This document shows, piece by piece, positions 8,013-17,988 of a stretch of 33,532 bases of DNA. Origin of the DNA: an uncultured Granulosicoccaceae bacterium (GTDB lineage Bacteria > Pseudomonadota > Gammaproteobacteria > Granulosicoccales > Granulosicoccaceae); assembly GCA_938020525.1 (NCBI GenBank), contig CALIHW010000121.1, positions 1-33,532 of the forward strand, given 5' to 3'. A program made the position numbers and the translations under genes. Position 1 is the first letter of the stretch; each line of letters starts with the position of its first letter. The notes beneath the pieces are model-generated. The model had not been told where the DNA came from and did no database searches. It worked only from the letters and a program-made list of their open reading frames with translations.

Positions 8013-9266
8013 ATGAGCACTGAAATCAAGGTTCCCGTTTTACCCGAGTCGGTTGCCGACGCGACAATTCTGGCGTGGCAGAAGAAACCCGGTGATGCCG
8101 TCAAAAGAGACGAAGTCCTGGTTGAAGTAGAGACCGACAAAGTCGTACTCGAAGTACCCGCCCCGGCCGATGGCGTGCTGACGAGTATTGTTGCTGATGA
8201 AGGTGCCACGGTCGTTGCCCAGGAGTTACTTGGAACAATTGAAGCAGGCGCCGTCGCAGAAAGTGCACCTGCAGCTGCGGCACCCGCACCATCATCCGGT
8301 GGCCAGATCGGCGGCCAAACTGGTGGCCAGACCGGCGGTCAGACCGGCGGCCAGACGAGCCCGTCTGTCAGAAACATGATGGCCGAGCACGGTGTTGATC
8401 GCGATCAGGTAGTCGGTACCGGGAAAGGTGGCAGAATAAGTAAAGACGACGTCCAGGCACATGTTGCCTCAGGTAGTAGCCCAGCCCCTGCGGGTGTTGC
8501 GGCAACTTCCGCACCTGCGGCAAGTACACCCAGCCCGACCCCTGGAATACCTCCTGTTAGTGGTGATCGTGAAGAACGACGGGTACCGATGTCGCGGCTG
8601 CGGGCACGAATTGCCGAGCGTTTGTTACACGCCAGTCAATCAACAGCGATGCTGACCACTTTTAATGAAGTAGATATGCAGCCAATGAAAGAGCTGCGTG
8701 CACAATATAAAGATCAGTTTGAAAAGGCGCATGGTGTACGCCTTGGTTTTATGTCGATCTTCGTCAAGGCAGCGACTGAAGCGTTGAAGCGCTATCCGGA
8801 TATCAATGCATCTATTGATGGTGACGATGTTGTCTATCATGGCTTTTGCGATATCGGTATTGCGGTTTCATCTGATCGCGGTCTTGTGGTGCCGGTACTG
8901 CGTGATACAGAGCTCCTGTCGCTGGCTCAGGTCGAAGCACAGATTGGTGAATACGCCGGACGAGCCAAAGAAGGCAAACTCGCTATGGAAGATCTCACCG
9001 GCGGTACTTTTACTATTACCAATGGTGGCGTTTTTGGGTCTCTGATGTCGACACCGATATTAAATCCACCGCAAAGTGCAATCCTCGGCATGCATACTAT
9101 TCAGGATCGACCGGTTGCGCGTAACGGCGAAGTAGTTATTAAACCGATGATGTATATAGCGTTGTCTTATGATCACCGTATTGTCGATGGTCAGGGGGCG
9201 GTGGGTTTTCTGAAGACGATTAAAGAACTGGTCGAAGAACCGGCCAAGATACTTCTCGATATCTAA
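8013..9266 (+). CDS. sucB: Dihydrolipoyllysine succinyltransferase (2-OGDH E2)
   Basis: SucB forms the core of the 2-oxoglutarate dehydrogenase complex and moves succinyl groups from lipoamide to CoA. The 417-residue protein has a lipoyl domain (residues 3-77, lipoylated Lys43 in ETDKVVLE), an Ala/Pro linker, the peripheral-subunit-binding domain (about 117-152, [12 protein letters not shown]...GRISKDDV), a second linker, and the catalytic domain ending with HRIVDG (His388, Asp392) and the typical tail EPAKILLDI. The first linker carries five tandem copies of Gly-Gly-Gln-(Thr/Ile) at residues 96-115, which is unusual next to the normal Ala/Pro linker. It is followed by a 186-base gap before lpdA. 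Confidence 0.98.
   Translation: MSTEIKVPVLPESVADATILAWQKKPGDAVKRDEVLVEVETDKVVLEVPAPADGVLTSIVADEGATVVAQELLGTIEAGAVAESAPAAAAPAPSSGGQIGGQTGGQTGGQTGGQTSPSVRNMMAEHGVDRDQVVGTGKGGRISKDDVQAHVASGSSPAPAGVAATSAPAASTPSPTPGIPPVSGDREERRVPMSRLRARIAERLLHASQSTAMLTTFNEVDMQPMKELRAQYKDQFEKAHGVRLGFMSIFVKAATEALKRYPDINASIDGDDVVYHGFCDIGIAVSSDRGLVVPVLRDTELLSLAQVEAQIGEYAGRAKEGKLAMEDLTGGTFTITNGGVFGSLMSTPILNPPQSAILGMHTIQDRPVARNGEVVIKPMMYIALSYDHRIVDGQGAVGFLKTIKELVEEPAKILLDI
8298..8357 (+). repeat. Five 12-base tandem repeats in sucB
   Basis: Five consecutive 12-base units of the form GGYGGCCAGACC encode Gly-Gly-Gln-Thr (the first one Gly-Gly-Gln-Ile). The copies differ only at a few mostly synonymous positions. They lie in the flexible linker between the lipoyl and subunit-binding domains, where length changes are tolerated, so copy number may vary between strains. 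Confidence 0.9.
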
Positions 9267-9309
9267 AGCCACATACTGAGTAGGCACTCTGCGGCCCTGT
9301 CGGCTGTTG

Positions 9310-9315
9310 TATAAT
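9310..9315 (+). promoter_or_regulatory. Candidate internal -10 box before lpdA
   Basis: TATAAT lies in the sucB-lpdA gap. Transcription from here would begin near 9322 and give lpdA its own leader of about 130 bases. The -35 region (around 9287-9292) is poor, so the promoter is uncertain. Confidence 0.35.
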
Positions 9316-9326
9316 GATCTGCTCAT

Positions 9327-9437
9327 CTCGCACTACCTGGCGAGTATTCTATTTTCCGGGTGGTGCCAGTCACTGATTAGACTGCGACCCGTTTTCGGGG
9401 CGCGGTTAATGGTCTCATCAGCAAGGCAATCCCTTGC
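9327..9437 (+). promoter_or_regulatory. Structured lpdA leader with three hairpins
   Basis: The sucB-lpdA gap holds three stem-loops. The first has arms CTCGC (9327-9331) and GCGAG (9340-9344). The second is strong: ACTGCG (9381-9386) pairs with CGCGGT (9401-9406), and CCCG (9388-9391) with CGGG (9396-9399) around a TTTT loop. The third has arms GCAAGG (9421-9426) and CCTTGC (9432-9437), five bases before the CGGAG ribosome binding site. CTGGC (9337-9341) could alternatively pair with GCCAG (9365-9369), which would exclude the first stem. There is no U-tract, so these are not ordinary terminators. A regulatory or processed RNA leader is possible. Confidence 0.5.
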
Positions 9438-9449
9438 AAATCGGAGTAA

Positions 9450-10886
<1,437 letters not shown>

Positions 10887-10918
10887 ATTACGTGCGGGTG
10901 AGATAGATCGGATACGGG

Positions 10919-10945
10919 TCTCTATAGATTTGTCTCTATAGATTT
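10919..10945. repeat. Tandem TCTCTATAGATTT upstream of sucC
   Basis: TCTCTATAGATTT occurs at 10919-10931 and again, after a single G, at 10933-10945. Each copy contains the palindrome TCTATAGA. The pair lies 48-74 bases before the sucC start in the 106-base lpdA-sucC gap. The same core is seen before sucB at 7978-7987. It could be a tandem operator or a remnant of slippage duplication. Confidence 0.6.
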
Positions 10946-10992
10946 CCAGGCACTTGCGAACAAATTAATAATCAACGGAGACTATTCAAAAC

Positions 10993-12186
10993 ATGAATAT
11001 TCATGAGTACCAGGCGAAAAAGCTGTTGGCCGGGTTTGGCGTCGCTGTTTCAAAAGGTGAGCCGATACTTGCAGCCTCAGAGATTGATTCGGCCATCGAT
11101 AGCATGCCGGGCCCAGTCTATGTCGTTAAAAGTCAGATCCATGCAGGCGGTCGCGGAAAGGGTAAATTTAAGGAACTTGCAGCCGATGCAAAAGGCGGAG
11201 TCCGTGTTAGCTTTTCTGCCGAAGAAGCTAAAGCCAATGCGCATGAAATGTTCGGTAAAACACTCGTCACTCAACAAACCGGTGCTGCCGGCAAGCAAGT
11301 GAACCGTCTATATATTGAAGACGGTGCAGATATAGAAACAGAATTATATCTGTCAATTCTTGTTGATCGCGAAACCAGTAAGTTTTCTTTTGTGGCATCT
11401 ACAGAAGGTGGTATGGATATCGAGGCGGTAGCACACGATACGCCAGAGAAAATTCATACTATCGCTATCGATGCCCTTGAAGGTATCACGGATGCAGATG
11501 TTGCAAAACTGAACGCGGCATTCGAGCTTGAAGGAACTGCAGCAGAAGATGGCAAGACATTGTTCCCGACTTTATACAAAGCGTTTGTAGAAAGTGACAT
11601 GAGTCTTCTTGAAGTAAACCCGTTAGTTGTATTGAAAGACGGACATCTTAGGGTGCTGGATGCCAAAGTATCTTTTGATGGCAACGCCATGTTTCGTCAA
11701 CCGCAACTCGCAGAGCTGCGTGATGAAACAGAAGAGGACGAAAAAGAAATTGAAGCGTCTAAATATGATCTTGCCTACATCGCACTCGATGGTGATATCG
11801 GTTGTATGGTGAATGGTGCCGGTTTAGCGATGGCAACCATGGACATCATCAAACTATATGGCGCTGAGCCTGCCAACTTTCTTGATGTTGGTGGTGGTGC
11901 AACGACAGAAAAAGTGACAGCTGCATTTAAGATTATTACCTCTGACCCGAACGTAAAAGGCATTCTTGTTAATATTTTTGGTGGCATTATGCGTTGTGAT
12001 GTAATTGCAGAAGGTGTGGTGGCAGCAGTTAAAGAGGTGGGTCTTAATGTACCGCTGGTGGTTCGCCTTGAAGGCACCAAGGTGCAGGAAGGTAAAGATA
12101 TAATTAACAACAGTGATCTTAACGTGATCGCTGCTGATGATCTGGACGATGCTGCCCAGAAAATTGTCAAAGCGGTCAAGGGGTAG
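10993..12186 (+). CDS. sucC: Succinyl-CoA synthetase beta subunit (ADP-forming type)
   Basis: SucC is the nucleotide-binding subunit that, with SucD, converts succinyl-CoA to succinate while phosphorylating ADP or GDP. The 397-residue protein has the N-terminal ATP-grasp domain ([41 protein letters not shown]) and the C-terminal ligase CoA domain ([53 protein letters not shown]). E. coli SucC is 388 residues; the small excess comes from minor insertions. The ATG follows an ACGGAG site. The stop lies four bases before the sucD start, so the two are translationally coupled. Confidence 0.97.
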   Translation: MNIHEYQAKKLLAGFGVAVSKGEPILAASEIDSAIDSMPGPVYVVKSQIHAGGRGKGKFKELAADAKGGVRVSFSAEEAKANAHEMFGKTLVTQQTGAAGKQVNRLYIEDGADIETELYLSILVDRETSKFSFVASTEGGMDIEAVAHDTPEKIHTIAIDALEGITDADVAKLNAAFELEGTAAEDGKTLFPTLYKAFVESDMSLLEVNPLVVLKDGHLRVLDAKVSFDGNAMFRQPQLAELRDETEEDEKEIEASKYDLAYIALDGDIGCMVNGAGLAMATMDIIKLYGAEPANFLDVGGGATTEKVTAAFKIITSDPNVKGILVNIFGGIMRCDVIAEGVVAAVKEVGLNVPLVVRLEGTKVQEGKDIINNSDLNVIAADDLDDAAQKIVKAVKG

Positions 12187-12190
12187 GCTC

Positions 12191-13102
12191 ATGTCAATAC
12201 TAATAAATAAAGACACCAAAATACTGGTACAGGGCTTAACAGGTAAGACCGGTACATTCCATACCGAGCAAGCGCTTGCGTATCACAGAACGAAGATGGT
12301 CGGTGGTATTCACCCCAAAAAAGGTGGCACCACCTGGGTTTCTGAAAACGGTGATTCAAAAGGCACTGAACTGCCGGTCTTCGCAAGTGTAAAAGAAGGC
12401 AAAGCGGAAACCGGTGCAAATGCTTCGGTGGTCTATGTGCCACCTGCAGGTGCGGCAGCCGCAATTATTGAAGCAATTGATGCTGAGATACCGCTTGTTA
12501 TCTGTATTACAGAAGGTGTGCCTGTCAGAGATATGGTAAATGTGAAAGCCAGATTGCAGGATTCAAACTCACGACTGGTCGGTCCTAACTGCCCCGGCTT
12601 GTTAACACCGGATGAGTGCAAGATAGGCATTATGCCCGGTACTATATTTAAGAATGGTTCTGTTGGAGTGGTATCTCGCTCGGGCACATTAACATATGAA
12701 GCGGTATATCAAACTACAATGGCAGGCCTGGGTCAGACTACTGCCGTTGGTATTGGTGGTGATCCGGTTAAAGGTACCGAGTTCATTGATGTACTTGATC
12801 TCTTCCTCGATGATGACGATACCAAGTCAATCATTATGATTGGTGAAATTGGTGGTTCTGCAGAAGAAGAAGCTTCCGAATGGTTATCTGAACAGGCTGC
12901 CAAGGGTCGTAAGAAACCCGTTGCTGGTTTTATCGCTGGTCGTACTGCACCTCCGGGTCGAACCATGGGCCATGCAGGTGCGGTTATCTCCGGTGGTAAA
13001 GGTGGTGCAGAGGATAAAATTGCTGCGATGGAGAGCGCAGGTATTGTTGTTTCACCTTCGCCTGCGAAGCTGGGTGAAACGCTCTTAAAGGCAATTGGTT
13101 AG
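12191..13102 (+). CDS. sucD: Succinyl-CoA synthetase alpha subunit
   Basis: SucD binds CoA and carries the phosphohistidine of succinyl-CoA synthetase. Landmarks are the CoA-binding N-terminus ([21 protein letters not shown]), IGPNCPG-like [50 protein letters not shown] and the active His261 in [15 protein letters not shown]. The protein has 303 residues against 289 in E. coli. Most of the excess is an insertion around residues 51-60 ([11 protein letters not shown]) between GGTT and LPVF, where E. coli has only a couple of residues. The ATG at 12191 follows AAGGGGT. The frame is open further upstream within sucC but without similarity. It is the last gene of the suc operon. Confidence 0.97.
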   Translation: MSILINKDTKILVQGLTGKTGTFHTEQALAYHRTKMVGGIHPKKGGTTWVSENGDSKGTELPVFASVKEGKAETGANASVVYVPPAGAAAAIIEAIDAEIPLVICITEGVPVRDMVNVKARLQDSNSRLVGPNCPGLLTPDECKIGIMPGTIFKNGSVGVVSRSGTLTYEAVYQTTMAGLGQTTAVGIGGDPVKGTEFIDVLDLFLDDDDTKSIIMIGEIGGSAEEEASEWLSEQAAKGRKKPVAGFIAGRTAPPGRTMGHAGAVISGGKGGAEDKIAAMESAGIVVSPSPAKLGETLLKAIG

Positions 13103-13168
13103 TAACGATTGAAGCCAGTGCAATGCCAACCTTTCAAGGCCATCTTTTATAAGTAAACATTACAATGT

Positions 13169-13202
13169 TAATGTCATCACATAGTTGATGGCATTATTTT
13201 GT
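13169..13202 (+). terminator. Probable intrinsic terminator after sucD
   Basis: An 11-base-pair stem has arms 13169-13179 and 13186-13196 (AATGTCATCA against TGATGGCATT, one G-U pair) with a six-base loop, followed by TTTTG. The stem is AT-rich, so termination may be modest. A small palindrome AACATT-AC-AATGTT lies directly before it (13156-13169). Confidence 0.6.
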
Positions 13203-13466
13203 AACCGCAGTTTCAAGTGTTCAGTGTTTGACACCGTCAAGTAAATCCCGCTGCAAGGCCATTAATCTAGTTCTGTAGATTTATATTCGATCAAACATCT
13301 ATCTATTTGCTTTTCAACTGTTGAAGAGTAGCGCCAGGGATTTTATTGGTAGTCGTAGAGTGATCTAAATCTGATTTGACTAAATGCCATAGTAAGCTTC
13401 TCCTGCTATGGTACAGAATATGTAATGTCGTCTGTCACAACGAGTTCTTTTAGGCTTGGAGACACG
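13197..13466 (+). promoter_or_regulatory. Gap before the ATP-grasp gene with two inverted repeats
   Basis: This gap has no credible gene; the longest ATG frame (from 13189) is 18 codons and featureless. It contains the palindrome TTGAC-ACC-GTCAA (13228-13240) and a longer inverted repeat with arms CCATAG (13387-13392) and CTATGG (13406-13411). Either could bind a regulator of the downstream ligase gene. No complete -35/-10 pair was found. I saw no small peptide gene that could be the substrate of the ligase. Confidence 0.35.
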
Positions 13467-14420
13467 ATGATTCTGGTACTGGGCACCGCAGAAGACCGAC
13501 ATGCGGCTGTGATATACAATAAAATAGTTGCCCGCGGAACTCGTGTTGCATACTTCGATACACGTCTATATCCAAAAGACATGACCATTACCTTTGACGG
13601 TGCGCTGCCCATGTCGGGCACGATCCGTTATCGCGATGGTCAATCAGCAATCGATCTATCTACTGTTAATTGCATTTACTGCCGTCAGTGGGATGATTTG
13701 GTCAGTGGAATGGCGACGGGTATCCAGGACGAAGTAGAACTGCGAGAAACAGAAGCCTCTCTCGGCAGCCTTTTCCGCGGACTTGAGTGCAGCTGGGTCA
13801 ATCCGATCAGTTCACTGAACAATTCGCGCTACAGAATCCATCAGCTACAGAAAATTCGCTCACAAGGCATACGTGTGCCGGAAATTATTGTCAGTAATGA
13901 TTTTCGACGTGTGCAGGCGTTTTTCAGTATGACGGAAGAGAAGCTGCTCTATCGTCCCTCGGGCTGGGCTGACTCTAACTGGAATCTCGGCCAGATTGAT
14001 GACATCGGTCGTTTAATTTCGGATCTGCCCGGTACACCGGTGGAGTACCAGGAAAATATCCCCGGCGATCAGGTACGAGCTTTTGTGATAGGTGATTCGG
14101 TGTTTGCCGGCGTGGTTGAAACAGTAGAGTCTGACTTTACCGGCACCATGGGTGGCGACTATGTCAGACCGGTCGAATTACCCCAGGAAGCCAAGCGCAC
14201 TTGTATCCGTGCAGCGGCAACGCTTGATTTAGTATTCTGCTCGGTAGATTTGCGAATCACGCCGGAAGGGGAGTTTGCCGTCATTGATGTTGACGCCAAT
14301 CCTATGTTTATGCATTTTGAGCAAACCACGCGGCTGCCGATCAGTGATCGGTTAGTTGAGCTGTTAATTGCGTCGGACGTGGATGCATACGACTCCCGTG
14401 TGACCATGTACGCCGCATAA
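13467..14420 (+). CDS. Orphan ATP-grasp family ligase (graspetide-ligase/RimK-like)
   Basis: This 317-residue protein resembles standalone ATP-grasp ligases of the RimK/MvdD type. An N-terminal pre-ATP-grasp domain (MILVLGTAEDRHAAVIYNK, then the IDLSTVNCIYCRQW strand) precedes NPISSLNNSRYRIHQLQKIRS and the linker GIRVPEIIVSND. The ATP-grasp core follows, with VEYQENIPGDQVRAFVIGD and the metal-binding end VDLRITPEGEFAVIDVDANP. Such enzymes join a carboxylate to an amine or hydroxyl through an acyl phosphate; the substrate here is unknown. At the metal site the usual Glu-x-Asn is Asp-x-Asp followed by Asn. The frame opens at 13425, but TTGGAG five bases before the ATG at 13467 and the family-like MILVLGT start favour 13467. 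No precursor peptide, transporter or modifying partner is adjacent, so it is an orphan between two core operons. Confidence 0.75.
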   Translation: MILVLGTAEDRHAAVIYNKIVARGTRVAYFDTRLYPKDMTITFDGALPMSGTIRYRDGQSAIDLSTVNCIYCRQWDDLVSGMATGIQDEVELRETEASLGSLFRGLECSWVNPISSLNNSRYRIHQLQKIRSQGIRVPEIIVSNDFRRVQAFFSMTEEKLLYRPSGWADSNWNLGQIDDIGRLISDLPGTPVEYQENIPGDQVRAFVIGDSVFAGVVETVESDFTGTMGGDYVRPVELPQEAKRTCIRAAATLDLVFCSVDLRITPEGEFAVIDVDANPMFMHFEQTTRLPISDRLVELLIASDVDAYDSRVTMYAA

Positions 14421-14453
14421 GCTTTAAAGAGACTAATAGTACTGCGAGCAGTT

Positions 14454-14482
14454 TTGCTGCTGTTGGCGATGCCGTCTAGAAT
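14454..14482 (+). promoter_or_regulatory. Candidate sigma-70 promoter of gmk
   Basis: TTGCTG (14454-14459) and TAGAAT (14477-14482) are separated by exactly 17 bases. Transcription would start near 14489, giving a leader of about 60 bases to the gmk start at 14549. Confidence 0.6.
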
Positions 14483-14548
14483 GGGCAACCTGTACGACTT
14501 ATGTCTTTAGAGATGTACAAGTGGTTAACACAGCTTAGTGAGACTCCG

Positions 14549-15160
14549 ATGACCGCACAGCTCTACATTTTATCGGCCCCGTCAGGTGCCGGAAAAACCA
14601 GCCTGGTGCGTGAGGCGTGTTTACGCCTCGATGATTTGGTCGTCTCTGTCTCTCACACCACCAGGCCCATGCGTCCGAAAGACACTGATGGTACTGACTA
14701 TCATTTTGTTGATATCGAGACTTTTCATCAGATGATCGCTGATGCAGATTTTCTTGAGCATGCTCAGGTCTTCGACAATTTTTACGGTACCTCGCACAAG
14801 GCCATCAAGGAGTTGCTTGCCAGTGGCAAAGATGTGATTTTGGAAATCGACTGGCAAGGTGCTGATCAGGTGCGCGGACTCATTCCCGAGGCATGTAGCA
14901 TCTTCATCGTGCCGCCGTCGCGCGAAACCCTTGAGCATCGTTTGCGTGGCAGAGCCAGCGACTCGGAAGAAGTCATTGAGAGACGTATTGCGGAAGCAGT
15001 CTCTGATATGCAGCACTTTTCTAACTACGACTACCTGATAGTTAATGATGATTTCGAGCAGGCCACATCTGAACTATGTGCAATTGTTATAGCAAAGCGG
15101 GTAGAAGTGAGCAGGCAGTCTCAGCAGCGATCCGGACTGCTGTCTTCTCTGCTGGGTTAA
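14549..15160 (+). CDS. gmk: Guanylate kinase
   Basis: Gmk phosphorylates GMP to GDP with ATP, an essential step towards GTP and (p)ppGpp. The protein of 203 residues (E. coli 207) has the P-loop SAPSGAGKTSL (residues 9-19), the GMP-binding SHTTRPMRPKDTDGTDYHFV, EHAQVFDNFYGT, and DVILEIDWQGADQVR, then the LID segment LEHRLRGRASDSEEVIERRI. The frame is open from an ATG at 14501, but the extra 16 residues are not part of the family and the predicted promoter lies only 19 bases before it, so I prefer 14549. Ribosome binding sites are weak for both. Gmk-rpoZ-spoT is a classic gammaproteobacterial gene order. Confidence 0.96.
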   Translation: MTAQLYILSAPSGAGKTSLVREACLRLDDLVVSVSHTTRPMRPKDTDGTDYHFVDIETFHQMIADADFLEHAQVFDNFYGTSHKAIKELLASGKDVILEIDWQGADQVRGLIPEACSIFIVPPSRETLEHRLRGRASDSEEVIERRIAEAVSDMQHFSNYDYLIVNDDFEQATSELCAIVIAKRVEVSRQSQQRSGLLSSLLG

Positions 15161-15225
15161 AGAGCATTTAATCCTGCTCCAGATTGTCAATCTTTTATAC
15201 CATCGTCAGTTCACTATATAAGCGG

Positions 15226-15253
15226 TTGTTTTCTGGCTGAATGTCACTAGAAT
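15226..15253 (+). promoter_or_regulatory. Candidate promoter of rpoZ-spoT
   Basis: TTGTTT (15226-15231) and TAGAAT (15248-15253) are 16 bases apart in the 201-base gmk-rpoZ gap. The -10 hexamer is the same as that predicted for gmk. Confidence 0.5.
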
Positions 15254-15306
15254 GATGGCTCTGAGCGTCAAAATTACCCTGTCGCGCGGACCATTTAATC
15301 TCAACT

Positions 15307-15341
15307 GACTGCGTCCGCCCTTGTTTGGGGCTGCAGTTAAA
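15307..15341 (+). promoter_or_regulatory. Hairpin in the rpoZ leader similar to the one before lpdA
   Basis: ACTGC (15308-15312) pairs with GCAGT (15333-15337), and inside it GCCC (15317-15320) pairs with GGGC (15328-15331). It ends 24 bases before the rpoZ start. The element begins GACTGCG and ends GGGGCTGCAGTTAA, while the lpdA-leader hairpin begins GACTGCG and ends GGGGCGCGGTTAA. Outer pairing is kept in both despite base changes. There is no U-tract. Function unknown. Confidence 0.5.
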
Positions 15342-15361
15342 AACAAGACCGGAGAAATAAC

Positions 15362-15628
15362 TTGGCACGAGTTACTGTAGAAGACTGCCTCGAGCATGTT
15401 GATAATCGTTTTGAGCTGGTACTTCAGGCTGCCAAGCGAGCGCGAAAAATTTCACTTGGTGCCGAACCTCTTGTGCCGATTGAAAATGACAAACCTACCG
15501 TTGTCGCGTTGCGGGAAATTGCTCAGGGGCTAATCAAGAAAGAAATGCTGGAAGACGCTCCACCGATAATGCCAGTCGAGGAAGCGGCCAGTGAAGAAAC
15601 CGCATCCATTACCCCAACCGGCATTTGA
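15362..15628 (+). CDS. rpoZ: DNA-directed RNA polymerase omega subunit (TTG start)
   Basis: RpoZ helps assemble RNA polymerase by holding the beta-prime subunit and forms part of a ppGpp-binding site. The 88-residue protein starts [30 protein letters not shown], nearly the E. coli sequence, and includes [17 protein letters not shown]. The start codon is TTG, preceded by CGGAG seven bases upstream. Homologues begin at exactly this Met-Ala-Arg, so the choice is secure. The last 38 bases overlap the start of spoT in another frame. The tail after residue 65 is acidic and Pro-rich, as usual. Confidence 0.96.
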   Translation: MARVTVEDCLEHVDNRFELVLQAAKRARKISLGAEPLVPIENDKPTVVALREIAQGLIKKEMLEDAPPIMPVEEAASEETASITPTGI

Positions 15629-17846
15629 AACAACGACGCCAAACGCGGCAGTGTCCTCGCTGACACGGCCCACAAACCGGGCTGTTGCTGCTGATTCCCA
15701 GTCAGTTCAAAGCCAGTCCCCGGATATTGATGACCTCTGCAAAATTATGCAGAGGCGCTTTGATGAAGCGCAAATCAATGAAGTCAGAGCGGCCTATACG
15801 CTTGCCGAGCGTGCACATACAGGCCAGAGTCGCGTAAGCGGCGAACCCTATATTTCTCATCCACTGGCAGTTGCGAGAATCGTATTCGAATTGAATATGG
15901 ATCATCGCAGTGTGATGGCGGCGCTGCTGCATGATGTGGTTGAAGATACGTCAGTCTCAGTCGAGCAGATCACCGAGCAGTTTGGTGATGATGTATCTGT
16001 GCTCGTCGATGGACTGAGCAAACTGACGCATCTTAAGTTTAAGTCTCGTGCCGAAGCACAGGCAGCCAATTTTCAGAAGATGTTGCTGGCCATGGTCGAT
16101 GACATTCGTGTGATTCTGATCAAGCTTGCCGACCGGATTCACAACATGCGTACGCTTGGTGTTATGCCGGATGAAAAGCGTCGACGCATCGCTCGTGAAA
16201 CACTGGAAGTTTATGCGCCGATTGCCAATCGGCTTGGCATCTATCGAATGAAAAACGAGCTGGAAGATCTCGGCTTTAAGGCGCTTTACCCGGCGCGCTA
16301 CAGAGTGCTTGCAGAAGCGGTTAGCAAGCGGCAGAAAGATCGAGTTGAGCTAGTACAGAAGTTTGAGATTGTAGCCAAATCCAAATTGGAGCAGGCGGGG
16401 CTTGATGCTGAAGTGCACGGGCGTGAAAAGCATCTTTACAGTTTGTACCAGAAAATGCGTAAGAAGCGTTCAGCATTTGAAGATATCTTTGATATGTTTG
16501 CTGTACGCGTAGTAGTTGATACGATTGATGAATGTTATCGCGCGCTGGGTGTTATGCACCAGGTGCACAATCCGTTACCCAAGCAATTTAAAGACTATAT
16601 TGTTATCCCCAAAAGCAACGGCTATCAATCACTGCATACGGTATTACTAAGCCCGGCGGCAGTACCGATAGAAGTGCAAATCAGAACCCGAGAAATGGAT
16701 CGCTTTGCAGAAACAGGCGTTGCCGCACATTGGATGTACAAAGAGGGACAGTCCAATAGTGCTCAACAGCGAGCTCATCAGTGGCTAACCAATTTACTCG
16801 ACATCAACGACACCAGTGAAGACACGCTGGAGTTTTATGAGAACGTAAAAGTCGATCTCTTCCCGGATGAAATTTATGTTTTTTCTCCGGAAGGGGATAT
16901 CTATCGATTGCCACAGGGTGCCACTGCTGTCGATTTTGCCTATCAGGTTCATTCGGATATCGGCAATAGTTGTCTGACTGCCAAGGTTGATCGTAAACCA
17001 GTGTCACTAAGTATGCCGCTTGAATCCGGCCAGACGGTCGAGATTATTCGTTCTGATACACAGCGACCGAGCCCGTACTGGCTCAACTTTGCAGTCACTC
17101 CTAAAGCGCGCAGTGCAGTCAGAAACTTTATAAAAAATCAAAGTGAAGACAAAACTATAGATTTCGGTATTACTTTACTTGGCAGAGCCTTAAAACGTCA
17201 CAATACAAAAATAGAAGATGTCGACAAAGAAGCTGTTGATTCGCTGTTAGCGCAGCTGGAACTTGATGATATGTCCGGGCTGCTCAAAGAAATCGGGCTG
17301 GGAAATCAAATCCCGAGTATGGTTGCCGCGTGGCTTTTGAACGAAGGTGATCTCGATGCCGACGTGAGCCGCAAGATTCCGATCAACAAGGAATCTGATC
17401 CCGGACCACTGATTGTAGAAGGTGGCGAGGATGCGATTATTTCACTGGCCAAATGTTGCCAACCGATTCCGGGTGACAACATTCAGGGAATGATCACCGC
17501 GGGTCAGGGTGTATTGGTACATCGGACTGAATGCCAGAATGTCGCACGCCAAAGGCGTCGCTCCAAAGAATGGGTCGCCGTCGTCTGGAGTACCGACACC
17601 AGTGGTGCCTTTCAAACAAATGTTGTAGTTGAGATCAACAACGTGCCGGGTGTTCTTGCCAAGGTGGCAAACGTCATGTCTGAAATGGGATCAAACATTG
17701 AAGACATTCGCTTTGATCGAAGTGATCAATCGATCAGTATCCTGAATTTCACCATCAGCGTGTCAGACCGGAATCATCTTGGCCGATTGATCAAACGCGT
17801 CAGAAGCTTATATGCAGTACACCGCGCACGGCGCGCAAAATCCTGA
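15591..17846 (+). CDS. spoT: Bifunctional (p)ppGpp synthetase/hydrolase SpoT
   Basis: SpoT makes and degrades the alarmone (p)ppGpp, setting growth and stress responses. The 751-residue protein has an intact HD hydrolase domain (about 86-190, [12 protein letters not shown] and HDVVEDT at 114-120), a synthetase domain (about 270-395, [32 protein letters not shown]), a TGS domain (about 420-485, [21 protein letters not shown]) and a C-terminal ACT domain ([21 protein letters not shown]). The intact HD box argues for SpoT rather than RelA. The GTG at 15591 has GAGGA eight bases upstream and lies within the 3' end of rpoZ. A GTG at 15651 is an alternative, and the first 45 residues look unstructured and non-conserved. 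Confidence 0.96.
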   Translation: MKKPHPLPQPAFETTTPNAAVSSLTRPTNRAVAADSQSVQSQSPDIDDLCKIMQRRFDEAQINEVRAAYTLAERAHTGQSRVSGEPYISHPLAVARIVFELNMDHRSVMAALLHDVVEDTSVSVEQITEQFGDDVSVLVDGLSKLTHLKFKSRAEAQAANFQKMLLAMVDDIRVILIKLADRIHNMRTLGVMPDEKRRRIARETLEVYAPIANRLGIYRMKNELEDLGFKALYPARYRVLAEAVSKRQKDRVELVQKFEIVAKSKLEQAGLDAEVHGREKHLYSLYQKMRKKRSAFEDIFDMFAVRVVVDTIDECYRALGVMHQVHNPLPKQFKDYIVIPKSNGYQSLHTVLLSPAAVPIEVQIRTREMDRFAETGVAAHWMYKEGQSNSAQQRAHQWLTNLLDINDTSEDTLEFYENVKVDLFPDEIYVFSPEGDIYRLPQGATAVDFAYQVHSDIGNSCLTAKVDRKPVSLSMPLESGQTVEIIRSDTQRPSPYWLNFAVTPKARSAVRNFIKNQSEDKTIDFGITLLGRALKRHNTKIEDVDKEAVDSLLAQLELDDMSGLLKEIGLGNQIPSMVAAWLLNEGDLDADVSRKIPINKESDPGPLIVEGGEDAIISLAKCCQPIPGDNIQGMITAGQGVLVHRTECQNVARQRRRSKEWVAVVWSTDTSGAFQTNVVVEINNVPGVLAKVANVMSEMGSNIEDIRFDRSDQSISILNFTISVSDRNHLGRLIKRVRSLYAVHRARRAKS

Positions 17847-17890
17847 TCTTTTAACTACCTCTCAAGCTCCTATATACTCAATAGTTCAAC

Positions 17891-17909
17891 CACCAGAATT
17901 TATCTGGTG
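17891..17909 (+). promoter_or_regulatory. Perfect small hairpin between spoT and ridA
   Basis: CACCAGA (17891-17897) and TCTGGTG (17903-17909) form a perfect seven-base-pair stem with an ATTTA loop in the 142-base gap. No U-tract follows, so it is unlikely to terminate fully. It may be an mRNA stabilising or processing element. Confidence 0.45.
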
Positions 17910-17988
17910 TCGGACGATATTGCTTTGTGTTTACCTGAGTGCAACCAGGGCACAACCAAAGCACAACTGGAACAAATAAGAGATTGTC

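Noticed and set aside
11775-12179. 134-codon minus-strand frame inside sucC
   Set aside because: Shadow of the sucC coding frame; composition and codon pattern are explained by sucC.
13189-13245. Small ORF upstream of the ATP-grasp ligase as a possible graspetide precursor
   Set aside because: Only 18 codons, lacks repeated Thr/Asp/Glu core motifs, and starts inside the sucD terminator stem.
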